DNA of 64,000 nucleotides. Source: Pardosa pseudoannulata (taxonomy: Eukaryota; Arthropoda; Arachnida; Araneae; Lycosidae). Location of the stretch: assembly GCA_032207245.1 (NCBI GenBank), contig CM063500.1, positions 19,477,734 through 19,541,733 of the forward strand. The letters are read 5' to 3'. Positions 11,910 through 22,974 of the stretch are shown here, piece after piece. Each line of letters begins with the position of its first letter. Position 1 is the stretch's first letter. A program made the position numbers and the translations under genes. Below the pieces are notes generated by a model. It was not told where the DNA came from. It worked only from the letters and a program-made list of their open reading frames with translations, and did not search any database.

Positions 11910-14048
11910 ATGGATGCTTTAAAAGCGAAACGAAAAGGTTTTAGAATGTCATTCACGACTTGTGTTAATAAAATTGAGGAGTTGCTTTTGAAGAAAACTC
12001 CGAACTTAAAAGAACTTTTGATTTTGAAAAATCAACTACAAGATAAATTTGAACGCCTGACTGCTTGCCAAGAAGAAATATCTAATAAAATTTTACAAAT
12101 CGAAAACTCCGATAAATTGTTTTCAGAGGATTTTGAAGCAGCTGAAGAGTATAGAGACAAATTTCATGCAGTTTCTGCTATTTTGGGAAGTATGCTGTAC
12201 AATTATTCACTGTCGAAAGAGGTTGAGAGATGGAAGTTCAAACTTCCTGAAATTGAACTCAAGAAATTTAACGGTGATCCAAAAGAATTTCTAGCTTTCT
12301 GGAGTCAGTTCGAGAAGATTCACCTCGATGAAAGCCTACCTGATGAAGACAAATTCCAGTACTTGTTGCAGTCTGTTATACCGAAATCGAAAGCAGCCAA
12401 ACTTTTAGAAAGTTTTCCCGCTACAGCTGCAAATTATTCTAAAGCTGTCTCTCAGCTAAAAGAACGTTTCGGCCGTGAGGACTTACTTGTCCAAATTTAT
12501 GTACGAGAGCTCTTAACGATGGTTATGAAAAATGCAATTAGTGGACGAGCGAAAGTGGAACTTCCAATTTTATATGATGAGTTAGAAGGAAAACTCCGTG
12601 CCTTAGATAGCCTAGGTAGAACTCAAGAAAAATACGGAGACTTTCTTACGCCTCTTGTGGAATCCTGTCTTCCGGAAGATATACTTGTTGCCTGGGAAAG
12701 AAGCCGAATTAAAGGAACTGATTCTGTTACATCCGATGATCGAACTCTCGAAAATTTAATGGACTTCTTGAAACAAGAAGTAATTGGGGAAGAAATGGTT
12801 GTGCTCGCTCGTACCGGGTTTGGAGCTAACCATCACAAGAAATCGAAAGACGCTTTTAATGAACGTGCTCATGAAATATCTTCTGCTGCAGCCTTGGTAA
12901 GCACAAATACTCCTGAAAACCCAGGTAAGAGAAATTTAAATTGTCTCTTTTGTGATAAGAGACATCTCAGTCAAGATTGCTATATGGCCAGAAAGTTAAA
13001 TATTGAAGATAAAAAGAAACTTTTGTCTGAAAAAGGTGCTTGTTTTTCTTGTTTGCGGGTGGGACACACTTCTAAAACTTGCAAATTTCGAATAAAGTGT
13101 ATACAATATAATCGAAATCATTTTATTTTGATGAGTCCTGGCCGAGAAACAAGCACAAACGAAAGTAAAACAGAAGTTGACACAACTAAAATTTTAACTG
13201 ATAGTTGTAGTGTTGAACCAGTTCTTTTGATGACTTTAATTGTTAAGATTAAGAGCCGAAGAAATGAGTTAAAGATTAGAGCTCTTGTAGACACTGGGTC
13301 TCAGCTCTCCTATTTAAGCAACAGAGTTATTAGTAGACTTAATTTAAAACCAAAACGAAAACAAAATCTTGTTCATAGCCTATTTGGGGGGAGAAAATCT
13401 GAGCCCTGTGTACATGAAGTATACGAAATCAAAATTGTTGATTTGCAAAATACATTTTCCGTTAATGTTGATGTTTTATCAGAAGGCAAAATTTGTGGAT
13501 TAGTCCCAAAAGCTAGAACAGCTTTAACGTTGAAAGTGTTAGAGGAAAACAACTTAATGATACCAGATTTGAATCACCCAGATGAAGAAATTGATTTACT
13601 TTTAGGAGCTAACGTTGATGGATTAATAATGACTGGAAATTCTGTTAAATTGAGTTCTGGTTTAGAAGTTTTGGAAACAAAATTAGGTTTCACTTTAATG
13701 GGAATGGAAAACATGCCTTATAAATGTGAAGTTATATATGAAACAGATACAATTGAGAGTAATTGTAATATTTCTAGTATTACATTGCATTCTATGAATA
13801 TTGATGCTAATTATTTGTGGGATCTTGATATTATTGGTATAACAGATCCATGGGAAAACTCTAAAAAGAAGTTAATTTTTTCTGATACTGTCAAGCAATT
13901 TCAAGATAATTTAACTATTCTTCCAAACGGAAGGTATGAGTTGTTATTGCAGGAAGCTTGGAAGAGCAAAATACCATGGGATAGTATTTTACCCTTTAAC
14001 TTGCAAAAAGAATTTTCTAACTGGTTAAAAGAAATTACTTTTTTTTAA
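11910..14048 (+). CDS. BEL/Pao gag-protease polyprotein, truncated before reverse transcriptase
   Basis: ATG at 11910 gives 712 residues. Residues of about 100-240 match the gag-like region common in BEL/Pao proteins (LKKFNGDPKEF, FQYLL, LKERFGRED). Two zinc knuckles follow at about 345-400: C-x2-C-x3-H-x4-C and C-x2-C-x4-H-x4-C. An aspartic protease follows, with active-site ALVDTGSQLS and catalytic Asp near residue 461 (GAC at 13290). After the protease linker, about nt 13940, the text jumps from a pre-RT segment (PNGRYEL) to a segment normally beyond the RT palm (EAWKSKIPWD). The whole polymerase core, including its catalytic aspartates, is therefore missing. The frame ends at 14048 after a T run. 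A start further upstream in the same frame would need a non-ATG codon. Confidence 0.85.
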   Translation: MDALKAKRKGFRMSFTTCVNKIEELLLKKTPNLKELLILKNQLQDKFERLTACQEEISNKILQIENSDKLFSEDFEAAEEYRDKFHAVSAILGSMLYNYSLSKEVERWKFKLPEIELKKFNGDPKEFLAFWSQFEKIHLDESLPDEDKFQYLLQSVIPKSKAAKLLESFPATAANYSKAVSQLKERFGREDLLVQIYVRELLTMVMKNAISGRAKVELPILYDELEGKLRALDSLGRTQEKYGDFLTPLVESCLPEDILVAWERSRIKGTDSVTSDDRTLENLMDFLKQEVIGEEMVVLARTGFGANHHKKSKDAFNERAHEISSAAALVSTNTPENPGKRNLNCLFCDKRHLSQDCYMARKLNIEDKKKLLSEKGACFSCLRVGHTSKTCKFRIKCIQYNRNHFILMSPGRETSTNESKTEVDTTKILTDSCSVEPVLLMTLIVKIKSRRNELKIRALVDTGSQLSYLSNRVISRLNLKPKRKQNLVHSLFGGRKSEPCVHEVYEIKIVDLQNTFSVNVDVLSEGKICGLVPKARTALTLKVLEENNLMIPDLNHPDEEIDLLLGANVDGLIMTGNSVKLSSGLEVLETKLGFTLMGMENMPYKCEVIYETDTIESNCNISSITLHSMNIDANYLWDLDIIGITDPWENSKKKLIFSDTVKQFQDNLTILPNGRYELLLQEAWKSKIPWDSILPFNLQKEFSNWLKEITFF

Positions 14049-14535
14049 TGAAATACGAATCCCTAGGCATTTGTATGCTAATGTCACTTCTGAATTGCAT
14101 ATTTTCGTTGATGCCAGTAAAAAATCATACTGAGCCTGTATTTTCATGAGATCGATATTAGACTCCTATGAAGTTAAAGTTCAAATCGTAAGAGCAAAAT
14201 CAAAAGTCGCGCCAATGAAAGAGATGTCTATACCAAAGTTGGAGCTTATGGCCTGTTGCATAGGAGCGAGATTAGCTCATTCAATCAAATTGGCATTTGA
14301 TTTACCTAATATGAATCTAACGTTCTGGAGCGATTCTATGACTGCCCTTTGGTGGATTAGGGAGCATGGAGAGTGGTCCGTATTTGTGTCTAACCGTGTC
14401 AGAGAGATTCGCAAGTTAACTTCTCCGGAAGACTGGCGACACATTCCAGGAGACCAGAATTCTGCTGATCTTGTTTCCCTAGGATGTACACCAAACGAGT
14501 TGGTTAAATCCCAATGGTGGAATGGGCCTCAATGA
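14049..14535 (+). pseudogene. BEL/Pao RNase H segment of pol, interrupted
   Basis: This continues pol after a one-base frame change at the T run near 14039-14046. Visible RNase H motifs are IFVDASKKS near 14101 (first Asp), KLELMACC near 14240 (Glu), and WSDSMTALWW near 14326 (Asp), then HIPGDQNSADL near 14441. A TGA at 14131 interrupts just after the first motif. A TGA at 14533 ends the downstream frame, where a tryptophan would be expected by family comparison. The segment cannot be translated as one protein from this copy. Confidence 0.75.
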
Positions 14536-14778
14536 TTGTGTACGAATGCTGAAGACTGGCCGTGTAATAAAATATTTTGCGAGAAAGGAGTTGAGCTTGA
14601 AAGACGTAAAGTGAATTTGAGTAACTTAAACTTAGAGGCTGAAGCACTTCCATGGTATGCGGTGAAATTTTCCCGGTTTGTATATATCGTTAGACTAACA
14701 GCATGGGTTCTGCGTTTTGTTAGTAACATGAGAAAAAAAGTCCAGCGAAAGAAAATTTGGAAGGCTTTCTTTGCATGA
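14536..14778 (+). pseudogene. BEL/Pao RNase H-integrase linker, frame-broken
   Basis: This 80-codon frame runs on from the RNase H frame after the TGA at 14533. It reads through a hydrophobic SRFVYIVRLTAWVLRF segment and a basic tail, as the linker before integrase does in BEL/Pao pol. It ends at a TGA at 14776, in a different frame from the integrase that starts near 14771, so a small length change separates them. Confidence 0.6.
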
Positions 14779-16303
14779 AAAGGAAAATGCAGAGAAATTT
14801 TTAATTAAGCACGTGCAATCATCATATTTTCCAAAGACTTGTAATCCTATATGTAATACTTTCAAAGATGAAGATGGAGTCATAAGAGTAAAAACTCGAA
14901 TCACAGAGCGTATTGATGAGCCTTCTTTTGTATCTCCGATATTGTTACCGAACAAGTGTATTTTCACTAAACGGTTGATTGAGCATTATCATGGGTTAAA
15001 TTGTCATGCTGGTACTCAGATCCTTTTGAGCATTTTACGAGAAAAGTTTTGGATTGTTGGAGGAAGAAGAACTGTGCGAAGTATTGTAAGTAATTGTATC
15101 AAGTGTAAACGGTACAAAACCAAGTCTCTAGTTTCAGATCCAGTTTCTTTGCCTGCTGATAGGGTCAAAGACGCCTCCGTTTTTGAGGTGATTGGCATTG
15201 ACCTGGCTGGACCCCTGTACATCAAACGGGGAGATAAAACATGGATAGTTTTGTTTACCTGTGCGATTTACCGAGCTGTGCACTTGGAACTGGTGACCTC
15301 CTTGAACACTGATGCTTTCCTGCTCGCATTCCGACGTTTTGTTGCCAGAAGAGGCCGCCCAAGGATAATCTACTCGGACAATGGAACAAATTTTAAAGGT
15401 GCATATAACAGCTTATGTGAAATTGACTGGACCAGAGTTCAGGATGAAGCCGAATTGCATAGAATCTCCTGGAGGTTTAATCCTCTTACGGCCGCCTGGT
15501 GGGGTGGCTGGTGGGAGAGGTTAGTTCGCACGATGAAGGAGCTTCTTAAACGGACTCTAGGAAGAGCTGTATTGACTTACGAAGAGCTGAACACAATTTT
15601 ATGTGACTGCGAATGTATTGTAAACTCTTGTCCATTAACGTACTTGTCTGAAGACACCGACGATTTAAGTCCGCTTGCACCAGCTTCGTTTTTACTTGAA
15701 AAATCCGAATCAAGAGTATATGATGTTGACCAAATTGATGCTAAACACTGTCGTAAAAGAATAAGATATCGAATGAAACTCTTAGAAGAGTTGAGAAAAC
15801 GTTTCCGAAAAGAGTACCTCAGTCAACTGATTCAAAGACAAAGTCATAAAGGCGTTAATCCTAGCATAAAGCTAGGAAAAATAGTGTTTATCGGAGACGA
15901 CTGCAAGAAACGTTTGAATTGGCCAGTTGCCAGAGTTATACAATTAATACCCGGCAAAGATAATAAAGTGCGAACAGTTAAACTGAAGACTTCAAATGGT
16001 GTCTTAACAAAACCCATCCAAAGAATCTACCCTCTTGAATTGTCATCTAACGATAATTCAGTATGCATCTTGCATGTTACAAAGAAAGTTGATACAGTAC
16101 ATCCGAAGGAGGGCAATTCTGAAGTTGTGAAGTCAGTGTCTTCTACTTGCTTGCCTCATATTACCCGAACTGGACAAATAATTAGGAACCCCCATAGACT
16201 GAACCTTCATAATGCTGCTGAGGTTTTGAGTCATCCAGAGTCGACTCAAAAGGGGGGAGTATGTTGCGAACACCCCTCGCGCGGAAATAACGAACTATGT
16301 TGA
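14771..16303 (+). CDS. BEL/Pao integrase domain of pol
   Basis: This 510-codon frame holds the integrase. An HHCC zinc-binding region (HYHGLNCHAG ... NCIKCKRYK) lies at about nt 14980-15115. The catalytic D,D,E core follows: Asp in GIDLAGPL (GAC 15200), Asp in YSDNGTNF (GAC 15377) and Glu in WWERLVRT (GAG 15515). The C-terminal region (IKLGKIVFIGDD..LNWPVARV) is the conserved tail typical of BEL/Pao integrases. The frame enters the 3' LTR and stops at 16303. It has no start codon of its own in intact relatives, where it is cleaved from pol; the ATG at 14773 region is incidental. The catalytic residues are all present, although the upstream pol is broken. Confidence 0.88.
   Translation: MHEKENAEKFLIKHVQSSYFPKTCNPICNTFKDEDGVIRVKTRITERIDEPSFVSPILLPNKCIFTKRLIEHYHGLNCHAGTQILLSILREKFWIVGGRRTVRSIVSNCIKCKRYKTKSLVSDPVSLPADRVKDASVFEVIGIDLAGPLYIKRGDKTWIVLFTCAIYRAVHLELVTSLNTDAFLLAFRRFVARRGRPRIIYSDNGTNFKGAYNSLCEIDWTRVQDEAELHRISWRFNPLTAAWWGGWWERLVRTMKELLKRTLGRAVLTYEELNTILCDCECIVNSCPLTYLSEDTDDLSPLAPASFLLEKSESRVYDVDQIDAKHCRKRIRYRMKLLEELRKRFRKEYLSQLIQRQSHKGVNPSIKLGKIVFIGDDCKKRLNWPVARVIQLIPGKDNKVRTVKLKTSNGVLTKPIQRIYPLELSSNDNSVCILHVTKKVDTVHPKEGNSEVVKSVSSTCLPHITRTGQIIRNPHRLNLHNAAEVLSHPESTQKGGVCCEHPSRGNNELC
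16248..16261 (+). promoter_or_regulatory. Polypurine tract
   Basis: AAAAGGGGGGAGTA directly precedes the 3' LTR. It is the expected primer site for plus-strand synthesis. Confidence 0.85.
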
Positions 16304-16577
16304 AGCCACTATCGAAATTCCAATGTTTTCAGTTTGTATTCAGTTTTGTAGCAACGCTGTAAGTTATTATTCTTTTCAGTATTCTGAGTTTTTTTGTTCG
16401 CTTCGGCGAATGTTGCTAGCTTTTAGAAAGTGAATAAATGTGTTATTATAGTTTTAAAATATCCCTGTGAGATTATTTTGACTTCCTATTTACTTTTTTG
16501 ACAGCCGTTAAGCATCGGATAGATGCACCAGAGCCCAATTAATATTTAGTTTTATAAATGTGTTACGAGATACAACA
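16262..16577 (+). repeat. BEL/Pao 3' LTR
   Basis: This 316-bp copy of the 5' LTR keeps TGTTGCG...ACAACA ends. It is followed by ATTCC, the second copy of the 5-bp target duplication. Confidence 0.93.
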
Positions 16578-16582
16578 ATTCC

Positions 16583-18490
16583 TATTAGAACACGCATAGC
16601 TAACTTGAGAACACGATTATGAAAAAACTTATGCATATATTATATTCAATAAGACATTTATGTGTAACATAAAGTAAAAAATTTTAATGTAAACTTCAAA
16701 AATATTTAGGTTTGAGTTATAATATTAACATTTAAATTAAACATTTAAATTGCAAATTGATATTTTCATCTAGTAAAGTAGCGAGCAGTAGCTGAGAACG
16801 AAATGTTTGTTGTTGAAGGAAAACGCATGTTAATGTAATCAATAAATTTCATATTTTTTTATAGTTACTGTTATGTATATTTAAGAATAGCAAAAGAATC
16901 CCAAATAAAAATCTACTCATATTGAGCCATAAATAAAAGGAAAGTGAATACGTTTAAGAAAAATTTGAAAATAGGACCAAAAGCGGCTTTTTAAAGTTAA
17001 GTGAAAGTTCCAACTCCCTTTAATATATTTAAAATGCATTTACAATATTAAGAATAGCATAAATTCCTATATTAAAAATTATCAAAGACATATAAGACAC
17101 AAAATAACAGATTTTTTTATTTGTGCCCAAAATTTCTAAGACCAGCATCATACCGATAAAATCAACCGCATAGTTCTGCGGTATTATCAGCATGTGGTCA
17201 AGATTTCTTTCCAGTTAAAAAATAGTTATATTTTGAAAACGAGGCCTAATTGAAAGTGAAGAGGCTGTGGCTTCTGGCTGTCTTTCAGATACCAGAGGAC
17301 TCAATACTGCTGGGAGATAAACATCTGTTTGTATCAACGAAAATATTTTAGGGCTAGGTTATGCAGCCGAAAAAATCAATCCGAATTCAATCACCGCTGT
17401 ATTAAAAAGCGCATGGTCACTTACAACTCATGGGCATTTTGCAAGTTAATGCGTTTTCATCTGTTTACGAATATTTTACCTTTACATCCTGGAATTATTA
17501 AATAACATAAATGTAAATTTTCCCACTTAATTTTATTAATAATTTTAATTTAGTGTCTCTTAATCCTATAATTTAATTGTTAGAAAATGTATTCGTCAAC
17601 TGTTCCTAATTTCTATTTGGGGTTGCATTGTACTCATTTAGATAGCGTTTGAGAGTCTTTAACAAAAATTGTAAGAACAGCTTTGCGCCCTTGCGACTGA
17701 GGCGCTCGTGGCAAGTACCAACCTTCGTCACATCCTAGTTACGGCCTTGGCATACATTTTTATTTTTATTTTCACTGACAATGTTTATCAACTCTGTCAT
17801 AGCAATTTTAGTAAACCTAAAACGTCGGATAAATTCCATTTCAGGAATCTCAAATTGATTTCAATTGCCTATTTATTTTTCTATGCCTGTTGTGAGTTCT
17901 TACGTCTACAAGAAGCTCCGCTATTTTTATTAATTATTCCGCTATTTTTATTATTTTTAATTACTTCCGAAAGCTTGTGAGAGCTCTCCGAGGTCTCACG
18001 GGGAAGTTTAGAACTTCCACAACTTTGTGAAACAGACTACAGAAAATGTTCCAGGCTGAATCAAAATTTTAGAAAGTTGTGACCACAAGTCCTCACAGGA
18101 CCTAGTTGTGACCACAACGTTCAGTCAGGATCCGTTCCTTTGTTATTATGTTTTTATATCATTTTATATTATTATATTTTTATTTATTGTGTTTATTTTA
18201 TATGAATTGTATTTTTTCTCTCTTTTACATAGGAGAGAGTTATGATATAATAAACTTGCAAATGAGATGTGATAGGTCTTGCTTTGTACTTCTACTCTTT
18301 AGACTTTACTCAATGTTTCAATTTAGCGTCACCTACTATCAATAGACATAATTCCATTCTCTTTCTATCAAAAGAAACAGTTCATCTTGAATAAAATATT
18401 AGCTTATTGTAAACCTGACTGTCATATTGATATTAAACAAGGAAAACGAAACTGAATTTAATTAAGTGTACGGTCATCATAGTACAATTT
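16583..18490. other. Upstream region of the host gene; no gene recognised
   Basis: The span is AT-rich with a few GC-richer scraps (for example GCGCCCTTGCGACTGAGGCG near 17687) that look like transposon debris. The + frames at 17708-17980 and 18148-18345 are hydrophobic, low-complexity translations of T-rich DNA without supporting features. GTTGTGACCACAA occurs twice 29 bp apart (about 18076 and 18105). Core promoter elements of the downstream gene cannot be placed with confidence. Confidence 0.4.
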
Positions 18491-18499
18491 GTTGAATTC

Positions 18500-18548
18500 T
18501 AGGACTTCATTTGTTGTGTAAATTTAGTGTGTTTGAGGACACAATCAA
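18500..18548 (+). other. Possible 5' untranslated exon of the TAX1BP1-like gene
   Basis: A strong donor (AA|GTGAGT) occurs at 18549, upstream of the first coding exon's acceptor at 19118-19119. If used, sequence ending at 18548 would be a non-coding first exon with an intron of about 570 bp. The transcription start is not determinable here. Transcript data are needed to confirm. Confidence 0.3.
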
Positions 18549-19119
18549 GTGAGTATAACCAGTTTTAATATATATGTTGACTTATAGTATTAAGCTGCGT
18601 GCTGTTTTGATTGCGTTTTATTGTTTAGTGAGTCAATTTTGGTGCAATCGCTTTCTCCGGTTGCGCAATCGGCGCTTTAATACAACATCACATTAATTTC
18701 AACTTTTTAAATTGCTTATTTAGGTATAGTATTCAAATTTATTGAGAGGATTATTTACATCAGTAATTTACAAATTCACTTAAGACCATACTTAAAGATT
18801 TCGTATGGTCTTAATTATTGGATTGTGTTGTTTCACTTCCTTTAAGTATTATGATTCGTTAGTGAGTGATCTTGTAATATTTATGCCGCATCATATTACT
18901 TATTTTTCTGATCTTTTAATATTTAGCTTGCACAATACACAATTGAGAATGACGAAATTTTAAGCAAAATAGTTGTCATTGTTTAAAGAAGTAGTGAAAG
19001 GTTATTATTATATAGTTAAGCTGTCTGTTTTTAATTATTTTTTAACAATTATGTGTAATTATTTTTATAAATTGAATCTGGTAAGTTATTTGTGTTTATT
19101 ATATAATTTTTATTTTCAG

Positions 19120-19224
19120 TCCCTTGGTGTATAGGTGAATGAGTGTGTTAAATGCTTCCAGCCAAACATAAATTATTGGGAAATATGTCAAGTGCAAAGG
19201 AAGGGGAATCTAGAGAAGGTACAG
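19120..19224 (+). CDS. TAX1BP1: TAX1BP1-like coding exon 1 with start codon
   Basis: The acceptor TATTTTCAG ends at 19119 and the donor GTATGT begins at 19225. An in-frame TAA (19149-19151) lies directly before ATG 19152, so translation cannot start further upstream. A second in-frame ATG at 19185 (Met12) has A at -3 and a better context than the first, which has T at -3, so leaky scanning could give a form 11 residues shorter. Coding part is 73 nt, ending in phase 1. It encodes a short polar leader rich in Lys, Ser and Glu. Confidence 0.75.
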
Positions 19225-22200
19225 GTATGTTTTATGTTATTCCATAAACAAAATTTTTTCTTCATTGATAAATGTATTACAAAAACATGATGACATATGC
19301 TCATTGCAATATTAAACAAATTATTTGTAATTCAAAATCCGGGCCATAGCCAGAAATTATGTTCGGAGGGGAACCAAGACATTGTTCTTTGTGAATAATG
19401 CTTTAGTAAAACTACAGGTTTTCTTATGCATCTATATCCCTCATGAGTACCATAACACAAGTGGTTTAAAAAAAACAAAATGATTAAAAAATGATATAAT
19501 GAACAAATTTAAAGCTTAGAATGAGTAATGATGTATCACAATGAATTTAATATTAAAATTAACGTTAAAAAACGTTTTTACATTTATTCTTTAAATTTCT
19601 CTCTCATTTAGCTAAATACCAAAATCTAGTCTAATGTAATAATTTGAAGCTATTTTAGAAGATAAAATCTGCTTCAAAATACTCACAATGAAGTACCCCA
19701 GACTATATACATGGTTTCCGCGCACCTGGAAAGTCAGGGAAAATCATGGATTTTGACAATGGATTAATTTTGTCATGGAAAGTCTTGATTTTTCAAGTAA
19801 ATTGAGTAAAAGTCATGGAAAGTCATGGATCCGCTAAACTACCGATTAAAAAAATTCATTGAATTGTTTAATTCTATTTTTACTTGTCATTTGGCTGAAG
19901 TTACTGAGTTTGGTATTTATGTATTGTCTTATTAACCATATTGCCAAGTAAAATTCGTTCACCAAGGAAACTCAAAGCAAGAAAGCTTAATGGGTGGGTA
20001 AATGTATATTTTTCTGGTTTTTTCTTAAATTGTAGATTAAAATTTTATTAATATAATAATAATTATTTTTTAATAAAAATTAGTTAAGATTTTTGCACAA
20101 AATATAAGTTTATCTCTAGGGATATTGTATATAAACATTATAGGGTTATATTTGGCTATTATTCATGGTCACCTGTATAATACCAAAGTACCCTGAATTC
20201 AAATTGGAATCATTTTGATTAAAAAATTGCTATATGATTAAACTTAGATATGTAGATACAACAGTTTTTTTTAATGTATGTGAGTTTATTAACACTTATA
20301 AAATAAGTTTATAGTTTTTTTTTATGATAAAATTCCTGTAATTTCTCTAATAGCATATATTTTATTTGTATGTACATCAGAAGTTTTATTCATATATACT
20401 TTAACGAAAGCTTTTTAAAGTCATGGAAAATGATGTGCTAAATCAGGGAAAGTCATGAAAAGTCATGGATCTGAAAAATTTTATTTTGGCAGATACCCTG
20501 TATATACAATAGATTATGGAAAATGATCTTGAGACGAATGACTAAGGGGATGAGAGCGGGTTAGATAAAAGCCTACAGCCCCGCAAGACATTTATGACCG
20601 AAGCGGTCTCTTCTATTGTCTATGGCCAGCTAGGCAGATGACAAACCCACACACATGGCCAATTTTTCTTTTAGAATTTTGGAATTTTGCTGATGAACCA
20701 GTCCCCTAAATCCCCCCTCCCCCTTACCTCATGTATAATATATACAGAAGTCAATATATACAGAATCCTCTCTAGTTCTTGTATATATATGTGTGTGCTT
20801 ACTTCATTACATGACATACATGTAAAATATATTCTTTAGTTTCTCTGTTGGTAAAAGAAGTTCCTTTATTAAAGTTATAATTTTTATTAATATCTACTTT
20901 TGTATTTAGCTGTATATTTTTTAAATCGTATAATAATTGTTTTACAAAGCAAAAAGTTACAAAGAATTAAGAATAGCCTTGTCTGTATTAGATCACCCAT
21001 TGAATCATCTGCTTACTCATCCTTCTTATAAGTGAATAATCACTACGGCTATTTTTTATATTCTCCAATTATATTTAATTATTTGATTTTTTATATTTCT
21101 TCATAAGAGTTTATGCACATTATGAAACTTTAAGCAACAACATGGTATCGTTTCAGAAATTTACTAATATACTGCACATTTCTTTAGTTTCTCTGTTGGT
21201 AAAAGAAGTTCCTTTATTAAAGTTATAAATTTTTTAATATCTACTTTTGTTTTTAGCTGTATATTTTTAAAATTGTATAATAAGTGTTTTACAAAGCAAA
21301 AAGTTTCAAGTAATTAAGAATAGCCCAGTTAAAATTAGATCACCCATTGAATCATCTGTTTACTCATCCTTTTTACCCTTTAGCCGTAGTGAATAATCAC
21401 TACGGCTATTTTTTATATTCTCCAATTATATTTAATTATTTGATTTTTTATATTTCTTCATTAGAGTTTATTTATGTACATTATGAAACTTTAAGCAACA
21501 ACACAGTATATTTTTAGAAATTTACTAATATACTGTAAATTTCTTTAGTTTCTCTGTTGGTAAAAGAAGTTCCTTTATTAAAGTTATAAATTTATTAATA
21601 TCTACTTTTGTTTTTAGCTGTATATTTTTAAAATAGTATAATAAGTGATTTACAAAAACTAAGGAATTAAGAATAGCCCTGTCTCTATTAGAACACCCAT
21701 TGAATCATCTGCTAACTCATCCTTCTTATAAGTGAATAATTACTATGGCTATTTTTTATATTCTCCAGTTATATTTAATTATTTAATTTTTTCATTAGAG
21801 TTTATTTTTGCACATTATGAAACTTTAAGCAATAACATGGTATAATTTCAGAAATTTACTAATATACTCCAAATTTCTTTAGTTTCTCTGTTGGTAAAAG
21901 AAGTTCCTTTATTAAAGTTATAAATTTATTAATATCTACTTTTGTTTTTAGCTGTATATTTTTTAAATCGTATAATAATTGTTTTACAAAGCAAAAAGTT
22001 TCAAAGAATTAAGAATAGCCCTGTCTGTATTAGATCACCCATTGAATCATCAGCTTACTCATCCTTCTTATAAGTGAATAATCACTGGCTATCTTTTATG
22101 TTCTCCAGTTTAATTATTTGATTTTTTATATTTCTTCATCAGAGTTTATTCTTGCACATTATGAAACTTTAAGCAATAACATGGTATAATTTCAGAAATT

Positions 22201-22687
22201 TTTTAATATACTCCAAATTAATTTTTTTTTGTTATAATTTTGTTTGGAATTAGATTCTGTTAAATTTTTCATATCCAAAATTCTTTCATGATCTTAAATG
22301 CATTAAAATACAAATTAGTTTGTCAAACTAATTAATGAGGTTTTTTTTACAGCAATATTTATGAACTTAATTTTTATATGTAGCTTCTTACGTTATATTT
22401 TTAATCAAATAAAAAAAAATACTAACAGATTGTAGACAAATTCTAGATTTTTAAACCAAACAGTAGGATTTTTTAAAATTATTTTTTGCTCTGCACTTTT
22501 TATTTTATAATATTTTTTATAGTTTTTCTATAATTTAGTAAACAACATGGAGAAGGTCACACTTTTCATCTCATTAATAATGAAACAATTAAAATCCTAT
22601 TACAAATTTCATTAGCTTTTTATCATAATTGCAACTTTTTGTTTCTTATAAATTATTGATCATTATTTTTACATTTCTTGAATAAAG

Positions 22688-22739
<52 letters not shown>

Positions 22740-22943
22740 GAAGTTCTTTATATTTGATAGGCAGTGTGTGTGCATGTCATAATCACCACATTTTACTCAC
22801 ACAAAAAGCATATTTTTATTCTGTTAAAAATGACGCTGTCTTTTTGTAAACTCATAACAACAACGCTATCGCAATAACAACTCTTTTTGTTGCCACTCGC
22901 TAAAACAGAAACTTCTGCTGACATATCGAAATGTTACCATTAC

Positions 22944-22974
<31 letters not shown>

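Larger units (their letters stand above)
11526..16582 (+). mobile_element. BEL/Pao LTR retrotransposon, RT-deleted and non-autonomous
   Basis: This is a full-ended LTR element with internal damage. Two 316-bp LTRs (11531-11846 and 16262-16577) begin TGTTGCGAACACC and end ACGAGATACAACA. A 5-bp target duplication, ATTCC, flanks it (11526-11530 and 16578-16582). The internal order gag-protease-(missing reverse transcriptase)-RNase H-integrase is that of BEL/Pao elements. The LTRs differ at only about six positions by eye, so insertion was fairly recent. Coding is broken by an internal deletion, a homopolymer length change near 14039-14046, in-frame stops at 14131 and 14533, and a frame change near 14771. 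It probably moved using proteins supplied by intact relatives. Confidence 0.92.

Noticed and set aside
18076..18118. Two GTTGTGACCACAA motifs, possible operator-like pair upstream of the gene
   Set aside because: Lies in repeat debris several hundred bases from any supported promoter; no known factor assigned.
17708..18345. Two hydrophobic + frames that could be small membrane proteins
   Set aside because: Composition matches translation of T-rich DNA; no splice, start context or similarity supports them.
19081..19119. A donor-like GTAAGT at 19081 that could end a 5' UTR exon before the first coding exon
   Set aside because: The intron would be only about 39 bp, shorter than plausible for this genome.
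19344..20630. An outer element with GGCCATAGCCA and a distant TGGCCATAGACA (inverted) around the T2 copy
   Set aside because: Only about ten bases agree and the flanks show no duplication; could be chance.
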